Positions 26,901 to 38,446 are shown, counted from the first letter of the stretch. The stretch is DNA of 64,000 nt from Rhytidiadelphus loreus (GCA_947034895.1 OX344763.1:62391093-62455092), one strand, 5' to 3'. Notes: generated from the letters alone by a model not told the origin. Numbers and translations are program-made.

Positions 26901-27139
26901 GACAAGTATTGTCTGCCTACGGAAGACATTTTCAATTAGAAAGAATGTCCATTATCCGTGGATAAGCCCATGTTGATTAGTTTAATAGGAGTTGTAGCTT
27001 TTTGGTGTCCCCACTTTCATCACACGCATATGAATGCACATGAAATTAGGCTTAATTGAATGGATACTAGTTGAATGTTTAGGGTTTCATTATACATTAG
27101 ATGGTTTTTGAAGCCTCTAAGAGACTGCGGGTTCCCCTG
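23967..27139. other. AT-rich non-coding block inside element C
   Basis: This is strongly AT-rich, with no supported gene, no CGGGAG motifs and no clear terminal repeats. It differs in composition from the GC-richer parts of C on either side, so it may be an old insertion with blurred ends. A 19-bp direct duplication lies near 25941-25978. Confidence 0.5.
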
Positions 27140-27742
27140 CTGCGAGAACGCAGCGAACAGGACAGTTGGCTCACTACTTCAACATCCGGCATGGTCGAGA
27201 GGCGACCAGGTCATTTCCGGAATTTTTTTTATTTTTTATTTTTATTTTTATTTTCTACTTCTTTTACCATTTGAAGAATTAAATTTCTTTTTTAATTAAT
27301 TAATTAATTAATTTTTTCGACAGTCAGTTGTCCTTCACTGTGGGGAACAGTGAAGGGGAACAACCTTGAAACGGGCTCTCCCAGGCCTCAAAAAAAATGT
27401 AATGCTTTATTCATCCACCTCACTTATCCCGCTGCGAGAACGCAGTGAACAAGACAGTTGGCCTACCACCTCAACGTCCTGCATAGTGGAGAGGCGACCA
27501 GGTCATTTCTGGAATTTTTTATTTTTTTTATTTTTATTTTTTATTTTTTATTTTTATTTTCTACTTCTTTTACCAGTGGAAGAATTAAATTTTATTTTTT
27601 TATTTTTTTTATTTTTTTATTTTTATTTTTCAACAGTCGGTTGTCCTTCACTATAGGGAACAGTGAAGGGGAACAACCTTGAAACGGGCTCTCTGAGGCC
27701 TCAAGAAACATGTAAAGCTTTATTCATCCACCTTGCTTATCC
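27140..27742. repeat. Imperfect tandem duplication of about 292 bp
   Basis: Two copies (about 27141-27430 and 27433-27742) share TGCGAGAACGCAG, GAGAGGCGACCAGGTCATTT, a TTTTTATT-rich middle, TTGTCCTTCACT and CTTTATTCATCCACCT. They differ by point changes and by the length of the T-rich tract. No element family was recognised. Long frames through the T-rich tract are low-complexity and are not called as genes. Confidence 0.75.
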
Positions 27743-28145
27743 ATTGCCATCTTTTCCTTATAAAGAATATAGCTCACAAATAAATGCATGGACAAAATGT
27801 AGGCTTAGTTTTCAAAAAAATAAAGAATGAATGCTTGTATTTTGGCCTCAGTCTTCCAATAGGAGATATACTTCATGTAATTATGTTCTTCTTCCCATCC
27901 TCAATATTTTTTTTTGACTTGTATATTTTAGCCTACCCCTCATTTTGTTTTTCACCATTCAATTTTTGTTTCGACATTGTATTTCATTTTTCACATCCTT
28001 TATTTTTTTCCTCTCTCTCTATTATTTTATGTCGAACCTTTAAAATATACAGTGAAGTCCTCATTTTTCTCACGTACCCAATACTTTTCATTTTCATATT
28101 TTCCATCCTTTACATTTATTGACACCTTGCAATTATTTTCCACAC

Positions 28146-28226
28146 CAACGGGAGGTCTCTCAATGAAGTCTCCCTAGCCAAAGTCAATAATTCCTCAGAA
28201 AGTCCAGAAGTAGTTAAATATGGCAT
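28146..28226. repeat. Solo copy of element C's right end
   Basis: About 80 bp match the right terminus of element C (39401-39481): CAACGGGAGGTCTC, then AAGTCTCCCT, AAAGTCCA and AGTAGTTAAATA, ending TGGCAT. No matching left end is obvious nearby. It is probably the remains of another C-family insertion inside C. Confidence 0.7.
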
Positions 28227-28612
28227 ACACCCTACATTAGTTTCAATCCCTTATATTTTCCCACCTTCTACAATTTTCGTAAACGCTTTATATTTTTTTC
28301 TAACTTAGATGACGTGTGTTGGCCTCCAAATCCTATTCAATAGATGACCCTTGAATTTAATAATTATTTTTATAAGTTCTATACTTTATTTTGTAGCCCA
28401 ATTTATTTTAAGTCACTACTTTATACAATATTTTAAGAGAAGTGAGAATCTATTGTGCTTCTTTTATCTAGGAAGACATTGGATTCAATCTACTTCTCGA
28501 ATTTGACGTTTGAGAAGGGTTTCAATTTATATTTGATTGGTGCTTTTCAAAAATAGAAGTACTAACTTACTTGAGTCTCTTATATTTGTTTCAAATGTCT
28601 TTTATGGATAAG
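28227..28612. other. AT-rich spacer between two C-family remnants
   Basis: About 390 bp with no gene or repeat recognised. Confidence 0.5.
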
Positions 28613-28857
28613 ATGGCTTATTTAACTATTTTTGGACTTTGCAAAGTCCAAAATTGGTAAAGGGACATCTAAGACAATTGTAGACTTTGACTTTAGTCTA
28701 TAGATTTTAAGAATCTAGAAATGATATAGATTTTGGACTAGGTGGTTTGAAAAATGTACAACAAGTTTAGATTTTAGATATCTATGACATTGGGAGATCC
28801 CCCAATGTACAAAGTCCAGAATTCCCTTAAAAGTCCAAGAGTAGTTAAATATTACCT
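28613..28857. mobile_element. Small C-family miniature element
   Basis: About 245 bp with C-like ends in inverted orientation: GGCTTATTTAACTA then TTTGGACTTTGCAAAGTCCA on the left, and AAAGTCCA then GTAGTTAAATATT on the right. An internal palindrome CATTGGGAGATCCCCCAATG is a variant of the C motif. The outermost bases are degraded and no target duplication is certain. It looks like a non-autonomous derivative that moved into its own relative. Confidence 0.65.
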
Positions 28858-31320
28858 CTGAGGTGACATTCACATTCATTCAATGATTTTATTTATATCA
28901 TAATTGTATTGTACATAATCATGAGCCCTTATATTAATGAAAGCAATATATTTAGCAATGATGAATTGCAGGTATTAATTAGGATGAGTTCCATGTAGGA
29001 TTTAGGCCTACATTATAGTGCAAAACTAATTGCAAGTATCCACGCACATTTTCTTTTTCCAAATTTAGGATACATAAAAAGTCAAGGATGATTGCAACAA
29101 ATATCCTTGCACATAATTGGAAATAGAAAAATCATCACCATCTATTTTTCTAATCCATTTTTTTCTCCTGAAAGTAGACTTTAACAAGAGTTTTCCAAAA
29201 ATACAAAGATCTAAGAATATAAACAACTTGGCTGCATTTTAATTTAACTCCAAAATAAATGGGTGCCTTGGGCATTTAGGGGTGAAGGAGTGTGGAATTA
29301 CAATTCACACACGATCATGACTTAACGGCCCGAAAAAATTGACCCCTCATTGCCCTAGATAAGGGTAAATGTAAAAATTGCCCCCTATTTTGTGCCGTAC
29401 TAATTTTGTATATCTTCACCTCCTACAGATAATTTGGGTCCTTTGATTGCAAATATGAATTCAAAATTGGCAAATTTTATAATGTGACTGTGGGAAATAA
29501 AAATTTCCAGTGTATTTTGCAAAGGTTCAATATGGGGCAATGAAGGGGTCACTTCTCCTTGGCCATGACTTGACCCCTACTCATTTGAAGTGTAGGTTAA
29601 TTCACATCAAAAGAATTACCCCCCCTTGCATAGTGAATGGGGATTTAGTTGATGATGGCCATAATCATGCGCCATTTGCATAATGATGCCCCCCTCCCGA
29701 TGCACATGATCATGACCCCTGAAGCCTTGTCAGGGCCGCCAACACTGGACCCTTTTCCAAGGAGTTCCACCTGGCTCTCCCGTTCGTTTGTCTTCCTCCC
29801 GCTGCTTCGCGCGCCTGCAGGACTTCCGTTGGGTTCGCGCGCTGCATCCACCCCATGCGGCTAACTGCTGCTCTTGTATTTCGCTGGTTGGGTTCGCGCG
29901 CCTGCGCTTGTATCCATTTTGTGGGGACGTGTGAGAGCAGACGAGTCCAGTTGAAGTGAGAAAGCACGGGAGTTTGAAGCGCACGTCGTGGAGGCACAAA
30001 CTAGGAGGCGTTGGGAATTTGAAGCCCAAGAGTTCCAAGCTGCAAGGAGAATTTCGCGACCAGCGATACCCTGCGCTTCAGATGCGGTAACTTACCCTAG
30101 ACTTCAGACGCGGTGAACTGTTGCTGTAAGCGGGCAAGAAGGTTGACAACAAACTGATCCTCCGCACGCCCCGGAGGTCCTACCCACGGCACTTCGTGTC
30201 CCACACTCGTGCCTCCGCTTGAGTCACAGGCAAGCGCTACCTTGTCCGGATTTTGTTGTCTCACTGTGATGGAATAGCATGATAGTACATTGTTTACAAT
30301 TTGTAGTCACTTGCAAAGTAGGTTCTTTGTTAGACTCTTAGCAGTCTCTTAGTACGTAAATGCTATCATGCTATGTAAGCGAAGTTATGCGTCTTTGTTG
30401 TTGCAGTACAAAATCTAGCGCATAGAGTGCAGGTAGGTAGGTCAAAGTCGGAATCTGTTTTGAGTTCGGTGAGGGCATTTGGAGCCCGTGTGCAGTGAAG
30501 CAGGTTTAGGTGAAGCTTTAATGAGCCCGTTCCCGTGAATATTGTCCATCACCGAGTAGGTGTATACATTGTGCTGTTTTACTCTACTCACTCAATAGCA
30601 ATCTCTAAGTGTGTCCTGAAACTGATTTGTATTGTGCAGGAATCAGTGAACAGTCTGATTCACAACAAGTTCACAACAGGGACGAAGGGACCAAGTGTAG
30701 CATACTGTGCGCGCAGACGGCAAGAGTCATGGCAACCACCTCGTTAGCAGAGTGGAATATCCTGTAAGAATCGAGTCCTCTTCGTCAATGTATTTGTGGT
30801 TGTTTGTAGTTGTAGAGAAAGTGAGTGAAATTGATAGTGTCTTTCCTAACATGAACAATAAACAACTTCTAACCGACAGTGATAAAGAAACGCCTGTGGT
30901 AGCTAGAAATTGTGTATGATACATACTGAAATCGGAAGTGCACGTAGAAATGCCAAAATGCCTTGAAACCTTACAACCAAACATTCCAGTCGCTATTATT
31001 ATTGGAAGAAATGGCAGTTGCAGACCATAAACCCTAATTTCATGGGCACATCTCCCGATGAAAAGGTACAATATACTGAAAAAGCACTTCTGCAGAAGTC
31101 TATCGAGAGTTCTCCCTTAAGATTCATAGTAAACGAATGTTAAAAGAAAGAGAACGTCTACTGGAAAACCCTGAACCGACAATCGTCGCAAAATAAAACG
31201 AGGAAGCCAGAACAAAACAACGGGATCTCCCGATGAAATTGACTACTATATCGAGTTTTGGTTAAGCAATCGTAGCCATTATAAGAACTCAGGTGTATGT
31301 GTTTACATAAAGGACGAACT
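28858..31320. other. Non-coding region of element C before the rightward gene
   Basis: AT-rich to about 29.7 kb, then GC-richer to 30.8 kb. No domain-bearing frame was found. CGGGAG-type motifs return at about 31048, 31100 and 31214, leading into the tandem array. It may hold leader exons or the promoter of the gene starting near 31869, but none could be supported. Confidence 0.4.
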
Positions 31321-31796
31321 CAACGGGAAAACTCCCGATGAAAAAGGTATGAAGATAGAGTACAACAAGGATGTTCAGTAGGAGGGCTTAGAAAATCAAC
31401 GGGAAAACTCCCGATGAAAAAGGTATGAAGATAGAGTACAACAAGGATGTTCAGTAGGAGGGCTTAGAAAATCAACAGGAAAACTCCCGATGAATAAGGT
31501 ATGAAGATTAAGTTCAAAGAGTATTTCAGTATGGCTTAGAATATCAACGGGATAACTCCCGATGAATAAGATACGAAGGTAGAGCTGAACAAAGATAATC
31601 AGTAGGAGGGCTTACAAAATCAACGGGATAACTCCCGATGAATGAGGAATACAGACAAAGTTGAACAAGGACGTTCAGTATGAGGGGTTTGAATATCAAC
31701 GAGATAACTCCCGATGAATAAGGTATGAGGGTAGAGTTCAATAAGGATGTTCAGTAGGAGGGCTTCGAAAAACAACGGGATAACTCCTGCTAATAA
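31321..31796. repeat. Seven-copy 76-bp tandem array built on the C motif
   Basis: Units begin with CAACGGGAAAACTCCCGATG-type palindromes at 31321, 31397, 31473, 31545, 31621, 31697 and 31773. The period is 76 bp, except one of 72. Each unit also carries AAGGTATGAAG and GTTCAGTAGGAGGGCTT. The array ends about 70 bp before the first exon of the rightward gene, so it may sit in that gene's promoter or leader. Confidence 0.88.
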
Positions 31797-31868
31797 CTCA
31801 AAACAGTGATGATAAGGTGAACGTCTAACATTTGTGTCACATTGCGTAGAGCGAATACCTCGAAGGAA

Positions 31869-33178
31869 ATGCCTTCCACCCTGTCACCTATAAGGCTGTA
31901 CAAGTTCATAGATTCATTCGTGCATACGTTTGAATACACCGGAGACCACGATCTAGGAGCAATGTTCCGATGCGATCGAAAAGTGACAACGTGGGGCCTC
32001 GAGTGGATGGACCAGCCAGATGGGTCCGTAATCATATGCCCGAAGCTTTCCTTCGAGAAGAGGGGTCACATTACGACAGGTTTAGACGTGTTGCAGCTTC
32101 TTGGGCTAGATAACTCCACAGTCCTTGTCATTGTTCGCGAGATGGTTCCTAGGACCCAAGACACAAGAACATATGGGTTGATCCTTGATTATGCCACTAT
32201 GGATCTCGACATGTGCGAGACCATCACACGGAAGGGGATCTTAGACAAGCCAAGCGGTTGCCAGTCTTGGACCTTTGAAGAGATGAAGAATGAGTGGGAC
32301 CTTATTGACGACCTCCGTAACCAGGCAAAGCCCTCCACTGCAGCAGCTGTACAAATTGCAACGCAATCTCCTTCGAAGAAGCCAAAGAAGCGAAAATCCA
32401 TTGCGGGAGCACCAGGTGATGAAGTTGTGGAAGAAGATGAGGCAAAGGGCAAGGGCAAGAAAAAGATGAAAGTTGTTCCACTCACTATTCACCAAATCAC
32501 CGTGCTGTGAACATGACGGATGCAGAGGTCAGGAAGCTCCAGCCCGCAGAAATAAGAGAAATCAACAAGTTGTACAACCAGGTTTTCAAGCCAATGTACA
32601 AATGGGAGAAGAAGCCATTAGCCAATGCAAAAGGTGAACTCCTCCGAGTGAGCTACAAGTTCCTGCACAAGGCTCCTCCTGGAGTACTTGTGTATAGAGG
32701 GATTGAGCCGACGCGATTGGCCGGAATAAAAAATCGCATTCTCGTAGATTGCGACTACCACTCGGAGAACCGGTACATTACTGTTCTCCCCTTAAAGTGA
32801 GGACCTTACGGTCCTGACAATAAGGTGACCTTCTGGGACTCGTGTCCAAAGAAGGAGAGTCTAACCGCCAAAACGCACTACTACATTATTGGTGGTCAGC
32901 ACACTACGCAAGCGCATAGGGAGTTGATTGAGAATGGAGACATCCCCGAGGTTGACAAGTCAGAGGCGTCCACCTTCAACATCATTCCCATATGGGCACC
33001 GTATGATACCAAGAAGAATGAAATCATGCACCTTTCCAAAGCTCTAAACCAAAACGTTGCTGGTGAGTAGAAGGAGCAAAGCTTCACTCAGCAGCTTGCA
33101 CACGCTCGAATAAAGTGGAAGGACATGGGCAACCCGGTGCCATCATACGGAGGACGAGCGCACTCAGAAGTGTACAAT
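31869..33178 (+). pseudogene. Element C rightward gene, first block, with ParB-like GGQHT motif
   Basis: The first part (to about 32490) is a novel globular region followed by a lysine-rich, nuclear-localisation-like segment (KKPKKRK, GKGKKKMK). A one-base frame change occurs near 32490-32507. The second frame runs on through TGA at 32798 and TAG at 33068 to a GTAAGT donor at 33179. It contains YYIIGGQHTTQAH, then IIPIWAPYD and HLSKALNQNVAG. GGQHT with a following Ala/His resembles the (D/G)GxHR loop of the ParB/sulfiredoxin fold, which is suggestive only. The start is the first ATG in frame, after a possible acceptor at 31847. Both stops could arise from CGA and CAG by C-to-T change. The full family is not recognised. 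Confidence 0.5.
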
Positions 33179-33438
33179 GTAAGTTCAAAACACGAAACTT
33201 TGAAATGCTTCACGTACTCTTATTTTTCCTCAACTGCAATTCCAGCGGGAGAACTCCCGTTGTCCTCAGACTTCTGAAGAAATTTATAGTCGTTGAGGTG
33301 TAGCTTGATGTTTATGAAACAAACATGCATGGACCTGAAATAGACGAACAACGGGAGTTCTCTCGATGGTCGTTTGTGTCATTGACTACTGAAGTCGCCT
33401 AAACCTTCACAATTAATAGTGTCATCATTCTTGTGCAG

Positions 33439-34779
33439 GATTTCTATCCAGTGATGTTCTCTATCTTTATAGGGTTCAAGAATCCTGACAACCCGGATTT
33501 GAAGATTCCGCTCCTCTTTATGGAGAAGGACGAGGATGTGAAACATTGGATTCAGATTGACATGGACTTCCTCAGCTTCAAGCTTCCCAACGGTAACGGA
33601 TCCAAATCCAAGGGCAAACGCAAACCGTTGGGATACACCGACTTCAAACCCTTGTATGGAGTGCGCGATGAGGATTTGAACTACTTGGCGGGCCAAGTGG
33701 AGAAGGGAATTGTGTGCATGAAGAAAACGGCTCTGAATATCGATTTCTTCGGAAAGTCAATCACTCCAATCGCTGTGGCAGCAGGCCGGGAGAAGAAGGT
33801 GCGGGCCATGAAGAACGAGCTCATGTGCTACTACAGGCAGCACCCCCTCCCGAGTAAAAAGCCTGAATACATTCCATACACAGCAGTAGCGTGGGATGAA
33901 TTTGCAGATGAAAAGAAAATCACCAAGGAGCAACTTGAATGGTGGGTGGATAAGAGCATGGACACGGAGCTGGGAAAAGAGTGGCTGGAGGGTCGAACAA
34001 AGGCCCTCAACAAGACTAACGATCCAGACAACTGCCCAAATGCTGTGAAGAACATGTGGGAGTCGTTCATGAGCGCTCGTACGGAAGAAGTGGAGGCCGT
34101 GGTTTCGAAGGACTTTGTCAAGGACTACCTCTGCAAGGTGATGGACGACAAATGTTGGGACATCACTCAAATTCTGATAGAGGCTTCCGTGAAGGCATGG
34201 CAGGGTGAAGCAAAGACCCACATGTACTTCTGGTTCATGTTTGAAGTGTCAAGTGCAGGCCCCCGTGCAAAACTCCTGGAGCAACGCAATTTGAAGTGGC
34301 TGTTCGATGCACTGGAGTACAAAGACACTACTCGACGCCTTGTGAGAGCCCGTTCACCAGCAGTTCTCATCACGGATGCTGCTGGATTCCACGACATTCT
34401 TGCACACTTGCAGAAGAGGCGGGAGGAGACGAAGGTCAGGGTCTGGGATTGGCATGTAGTGAATTACATTGCCGACAAAGAGGACGGCTTTCCCAAACAG
34501 GTTTCCGGAACGCAGTACAACGTCTTCTTGGTCTTCCTCTTTGCCTACGACGACGTCCACGGTTCAACGAGCAGCTTCCACAATTTCTTCCCGGGTGCAC
34601 AAGACATTTCTGTTGTGTACCTCTCCAGGGATTTGGAAGAAGTGGATACTTTCTACAGGCGTCCAATGATCCCTTGGTTTTCAATTGCGGCGGCACTCGA
34701 AATATTCTCTGACCTCATGAGCGACAATATGGTCATTGTGAATGTGAACGGTGGTCCGGAGTTCACGTCCCTTGGACTG
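33439..34779 (+). pseudogene. Element C rightward gene, large central exon, unrecognised
   Basis: 447 open codons run from a GTGCAG acceptor to a GTAATC donor, in phase with the exons on both sides. The sequence is mixed alpha/beta in character and has no close family that I can name. Recognisable stretches are WWVDKSMDTELGKEWLEGR, SPAVLITDAAGFHDILAHL and VRVWDWHVVNYIADKEDGF. The low-turnover look (no stops in 1.3 kb) suggests recent function. It belongs to the same gene as 31869-33178. The frame is out of step with the GC and codon use of the AT-rich block to its left. Confidence 0.6.
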
Positions 34780-34871
34780 GTAATCTCCTTGATCTTTTTT
34801 CTTCAACTTTCTTTTCCTATTCAGTCACTTTGAAGATAGTGCACTAACATATGTTTCTTGAATTCTATCAG

Positions 34872-35426
34872 GTCCACTCGACTAAGGTACTCGAAGTCGT
34901 TTTTGACGTGGACACACAGTCAAAGACAATCACGACTACGAGACAGATTTGGGACCAACTACATACTGAGAACATTCCTCGTCAGTCGGATGACGACGAT
35001 GATGCGGAGGAGGACCAGCATGCAGGCAACGAGGAAGCTCAGAACAGTCCTGCTCATCAGTCGGATGAGGACGATGATGCAGAGGAGGACCAACATGCAG
35101 ACAACGAGGAAACTGTGAACAGTCCTGCTCGTCAGTCGGATGACAACGATGACGCGCAAGATCAGTCGAATGACGACGATGACGCGCAGGACCAGCGTGG
35201 AGGCAACCGAGAAGCTCAAAACAGTCCTGCGCAGGACACGCCACATCTGAATGATGCGGAACGTAATGATAGAGCTTTGGACAAGGAGAGAAGTGCCACT
35301 CGCATCGCGGAGGAGACGAAGAGTGATGTGAATGAGGAAGAAGTTCTGAAGCCACCTCAAGTGAACCACCCATCAGAGGACAGGGGCAGACATGGAAGCG
35401 TTGAAAACGATCCACCCCAGAAAAAG
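34872..35426 (+). pseudogene. Element C rightward gene, exon with acidic tandem repeats
   Basis: 185 codons run from an ATCAG acceptor to a GTTAGT donor. After a short folded end (STKVLEVVFDVDTQ) comes an acidic repeat region, about 34980-35235. Units resemble RQSDDDDDAEEDQHAGNEEA and NSPAHQSDEDDDAEEDQH, with a period near 34 residues, then shorter DDDDAQDQ units. Such tails are usually disordered and may bind histones or basic partners, which is inference. Confidence 0.6.
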
Positions 35427-35526
35427 GTTAGTCATTGTATCTAAACAGCAGGAGATCTCCCGTTGTCAGTTCCGAATTCCGCATAACAGTGATCACTTGA
35501 GGAAATCTTACGTGTTGCACTCGCAG

Positions 35527-36598
35527 GATAAGTCAGCAAAGCCAGTGCTGCCTCCGGAGGGCTTGGTGTAGTCATCTTGAAGACATGCCTCACATAGTGG
35601 AATGTCTGGAAAACGACGTGCACAGGAGAAGTCGGGCACGGTCAAAGTGAGGAAGGTTTCAAGCTCTGCACCAGTGCAGAGGATTTCAGGAAGGCGGGCG
35701 GAGTTGAGGACGAAGCGCAAGCTGGATATACACCTCAGTGATGTTGACCCTCCTCACATTCCTTCGCATTCAAATGTAGAGCCTCGAAGGAATGAGGGCG
35801 CAAGCATGTCCTCTCCTAAACCGTCAGGGACAGAGGGTGCTGCAGGTGGGACTCCGGAATTGACCAATGTGGCGTCTATTCTTCTGACTTGTTCAGGAAA
35901 AGTTGTTGGTGCTTCTCTTGTTGCCCCTTCGAGTGTGTCTTTGCCCAAGGACGGAGGGTCACTAGGACCCTTTCCGTAAAGAACCCTTTCCGGCTGAGCA
36001 ATGCTTTGGTGCAACGGGAGATCTCTCGATGCCTGCTGACCGGGTTAGAAGTCGTCATAATGAACGAATGGACGCGGAGCAGCATACTGATGCATTGCGA
36101 GATCTCCCAATGCCTCCGACCGAAGAGGTCACCTATGATGCGGGAATGGCCGACAATATAATGCAGGATACTATGGCGGACTTGACTCAAATGAGTCCGA
36201 AGGTCGATCTGCTGGTAGCTGTTCCACACCTTGGACTAACGCATGCAGACAAACTTGATATCAGGAATTGATTTCAGAATTTCAGCGATTTCCCTAGTTT
36301 TCATACTAGCCAAACGCCCAATTTGAATAGTAGAGCCTCTCGGGAGGTGCAGGCCGTGTGGGCAGCGCACTCATATATCTTTAACGACATTTTCCAGATT
36401 GTCTCTGACCATAGACCACTGGAAACAGAGGGGAAGGGCGTAGGACATGGGGATGATTTACCTGGGGGGGTCGTCGACGTGGAGGACACAAAGCCTGCGA
36501 AGGACGTCGTGAAAGGTACTTCTGTGGACACCCTATGTAGTTCTAGGTCTTCCATTGAAAGATCTAGTGAAACAGTCAATGATCTATCCAAACATTGA
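35527..36598 (+). pseudogene. Element C rightward gene, linker exons with stops and in-frame C motifs
   Basis: From a TCGCAG acceptor, the frame reads DKSAKPVLPPEGLV, then TAG at 35569 and TGA at 35578, then a basic and proline-rich segment to a possible donor at 35978. A second open part (about 36020-36598) has TGA at 36269. It includes two copies of the C motif that are read in frame as TGDLSMP and RDLPMPP. No fold is recognised. It probably links the central region to the HAD domain at 36787. Confidence 0.4.
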
Positions 36599-36786
36599 CA
36601 GATAATCAACGGGAGCTCTCCTGCTATTAAACATTCGATGATCTGTCTAAACATTGAGAGATAATCAACGGGAGCTTTCCCGATGTTTTCTTCATAATTC
36701 ATTTAATAGTCTACTACTTAAATGATCACGCTTCTTGAAGGACTGATCTCTAATTACACTATGCTTTAATGTACTGCAGATTGTGG

Positions 36787-37445
36787 CGGACCGTCGATGA
36801 CCGTCGATGACCCAACCAAAGACATTGAAAAAGGTAGCTCAGCGCAAGTACTCAGTGGTACTTGACCTCAATGGAGTTCTTCTTCACAGGTCCTATAGCC
36901 ATAATGAAGTCCATGTTGAGCGTCGCCCGCAGGTCACCACGTTTCTGAATTGGCTGCATGGTAGAGCGAACGTTGCATTCTGGAGTAGTGTAAGGGCAAA
37001 GACCATGGACAATTTGTTGGACCTTGTCCTTGAAAATTGCTCCTTCAGCCGTCGGGATGTCATTTGTCTAGCTCAGGGGGCATGCACGAAGTCCACGTAT
37101 AGGGCCCCAGCTGCACCAAATAAACCTGTCTTCTTGAAAGAATTGTCGGAATTTCTGCGCCTCCTTGGTTCATCTTCTTGGGACAATGTTCTTCTAATTG
37201 ACGACAGTCCAGAAAAGAACCTCTTGAATGATCCACATAGCGCTATTCACCCTTAGTCCTTCCGCGGTGAAATGAATGACAACTACCTCTGCATGCACTT
37301 GATGCCGTGGCTTGATGGCCTCCTATTGTCTAATGAGGCGGTGCCGGTGTATGTGAGGAATAATCCACTTCCTGGTGGGCAGTATCCTGTGGATTCTTTA
37401 TCCAGTTTGGGCTTCGGAATCATATCGGGAATTCAACGTGCTTGA
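36787..37445 (+). pseudogene. FCP1/NIF-type HAD phosphatase-like domain in element C
   Basis: From an ACTGCAG acceptor, the frame gives the plant FCP1-like HAD pattern. It shows VVLDLNGVLLHR (motif I), ERRPQVTTFLNWLH, VAFWSSVRAKTMDNLLDLVL (motif II, Ser-Ser), KPVFLKELSEF, then NVLLIDDSPEKNLLND (motif III/IV), and LMPWLDGLL ... VRNNPLPGG. The family removes phosphate from serine residues, classically of the RNA polymerase II tail. Motif I is DLNG rather than DLDE. As I recall, DLNG is normal for one plant branch of this family, so activity is uncertain. TAG at 37254 breaks the frame, and the reading continues sensibly past it to TGA at 37443. The first ATG (36807) follows an 11-bp duplication (GACCGTCGATG), with an in-frame TGA at 36798, so the true start or splice is unclear. 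Confidence 0.75.
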
Positions 37446-38446
37446 TTCCTATTTGCATGGGGCTTTATCAGGAGAGCTCCCCTTACTGGATGCGGTGTTC
37501 CACTTCAACGGCATTGTATGTAGATTAGAGTACAAATTGTAATTTAAATTGTAAATGCATTTGTAAATTGTTGAGTAGACATGTTCTTGAACTTGTAAAT
37601 GTCTAATAGTCAAAATATTATAAAATTAGGATCACTAGTGAATTGCTACCTCTTTGTAAATCATTGTAAATGCAAAATCCATATTTTCTGTAATTATGGT
37701 TTCTCATTTACACCCTCTGTAAAATGTATGAGTTCTGGTCCTAGGATACTTTTAGCTCCTTACTGCTTCCATGCAGAGGTTTCGCGCGTACGTGTAAGTC
37801 ATTCATCACCTCTTCATTCCATATGTTTTACATATAGATATACGTAGCGAATAGTGCCCACAATGTACATGTTCTTGGTATTTCAGCTACAAGATATTGC
37901 AATTCCGAAATGGTGAGTATGGACTGTTTTCCTTTACGGCTTTGAAAATACATAGGCTACCTTCAATCTCTTTGATATCCAATTTCTAGTAATATTAGAT
38001 ACTTTTTCTACTGTATAAAGAGATTTCCCGTTTGGTGGAGGTTCCCCGTTTTGTTGAAGTCTCCATTTCAACGTGATCATAAGATCTCCCGTTGTTTGGA
38101 GTTTCTCCGTGTAGTTTACTGTCCATTTTAACCAGATCGGGAGATTTCCCCTTGTTTTAGGGTTCTCCCTGAAGTTTAGTGTCTACTTTGACCTGGTCGG
38201 GAGATCTTCCGTTCTTTAGAGTTTCTGCCTAAAGAGAGTGCCCTTTTAAAGCTTATCGCAAGATCTGTTGCGGTTTGTTGGTTCTCACTAAAGTGAGTGT
38301 CCATCCTACATTCATCGAGAGATCTTTGGTTGTTTTAAGGTTCTTAGTGAAATCAGTTTCCTTTGAAACAACATCGGGATATCTCCCGCTGTTCAGGGTT
38401 GTCCTTTGTTTGATGAATTCACTTCCTTACTGTTCTCTCGATGCAG
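37446..38446 (+). other. Intron or spacer of element C with dense motif copies
   Basis: About 1 kb with no supported coding part. Between 38020 and 38400 there are seven or so half or whole C motifs, for example AGATCTCCCGTTG, TCGGGAGATTTCCCC and ATCGGGATATCTCCCGCTG, each next to a GTTCTC or GTTTCTC phrase, at a period near 60 bp. The stretch ends at the acceptor of the next exon. Confidence 0.6.

Noticed and set aside
27366..28177. Membrane-protein-like frames rich in Phe and Leu
   Set aside because: They are translations of T-rich, low-complexity DNA. Hydrophobicity follows from composition.
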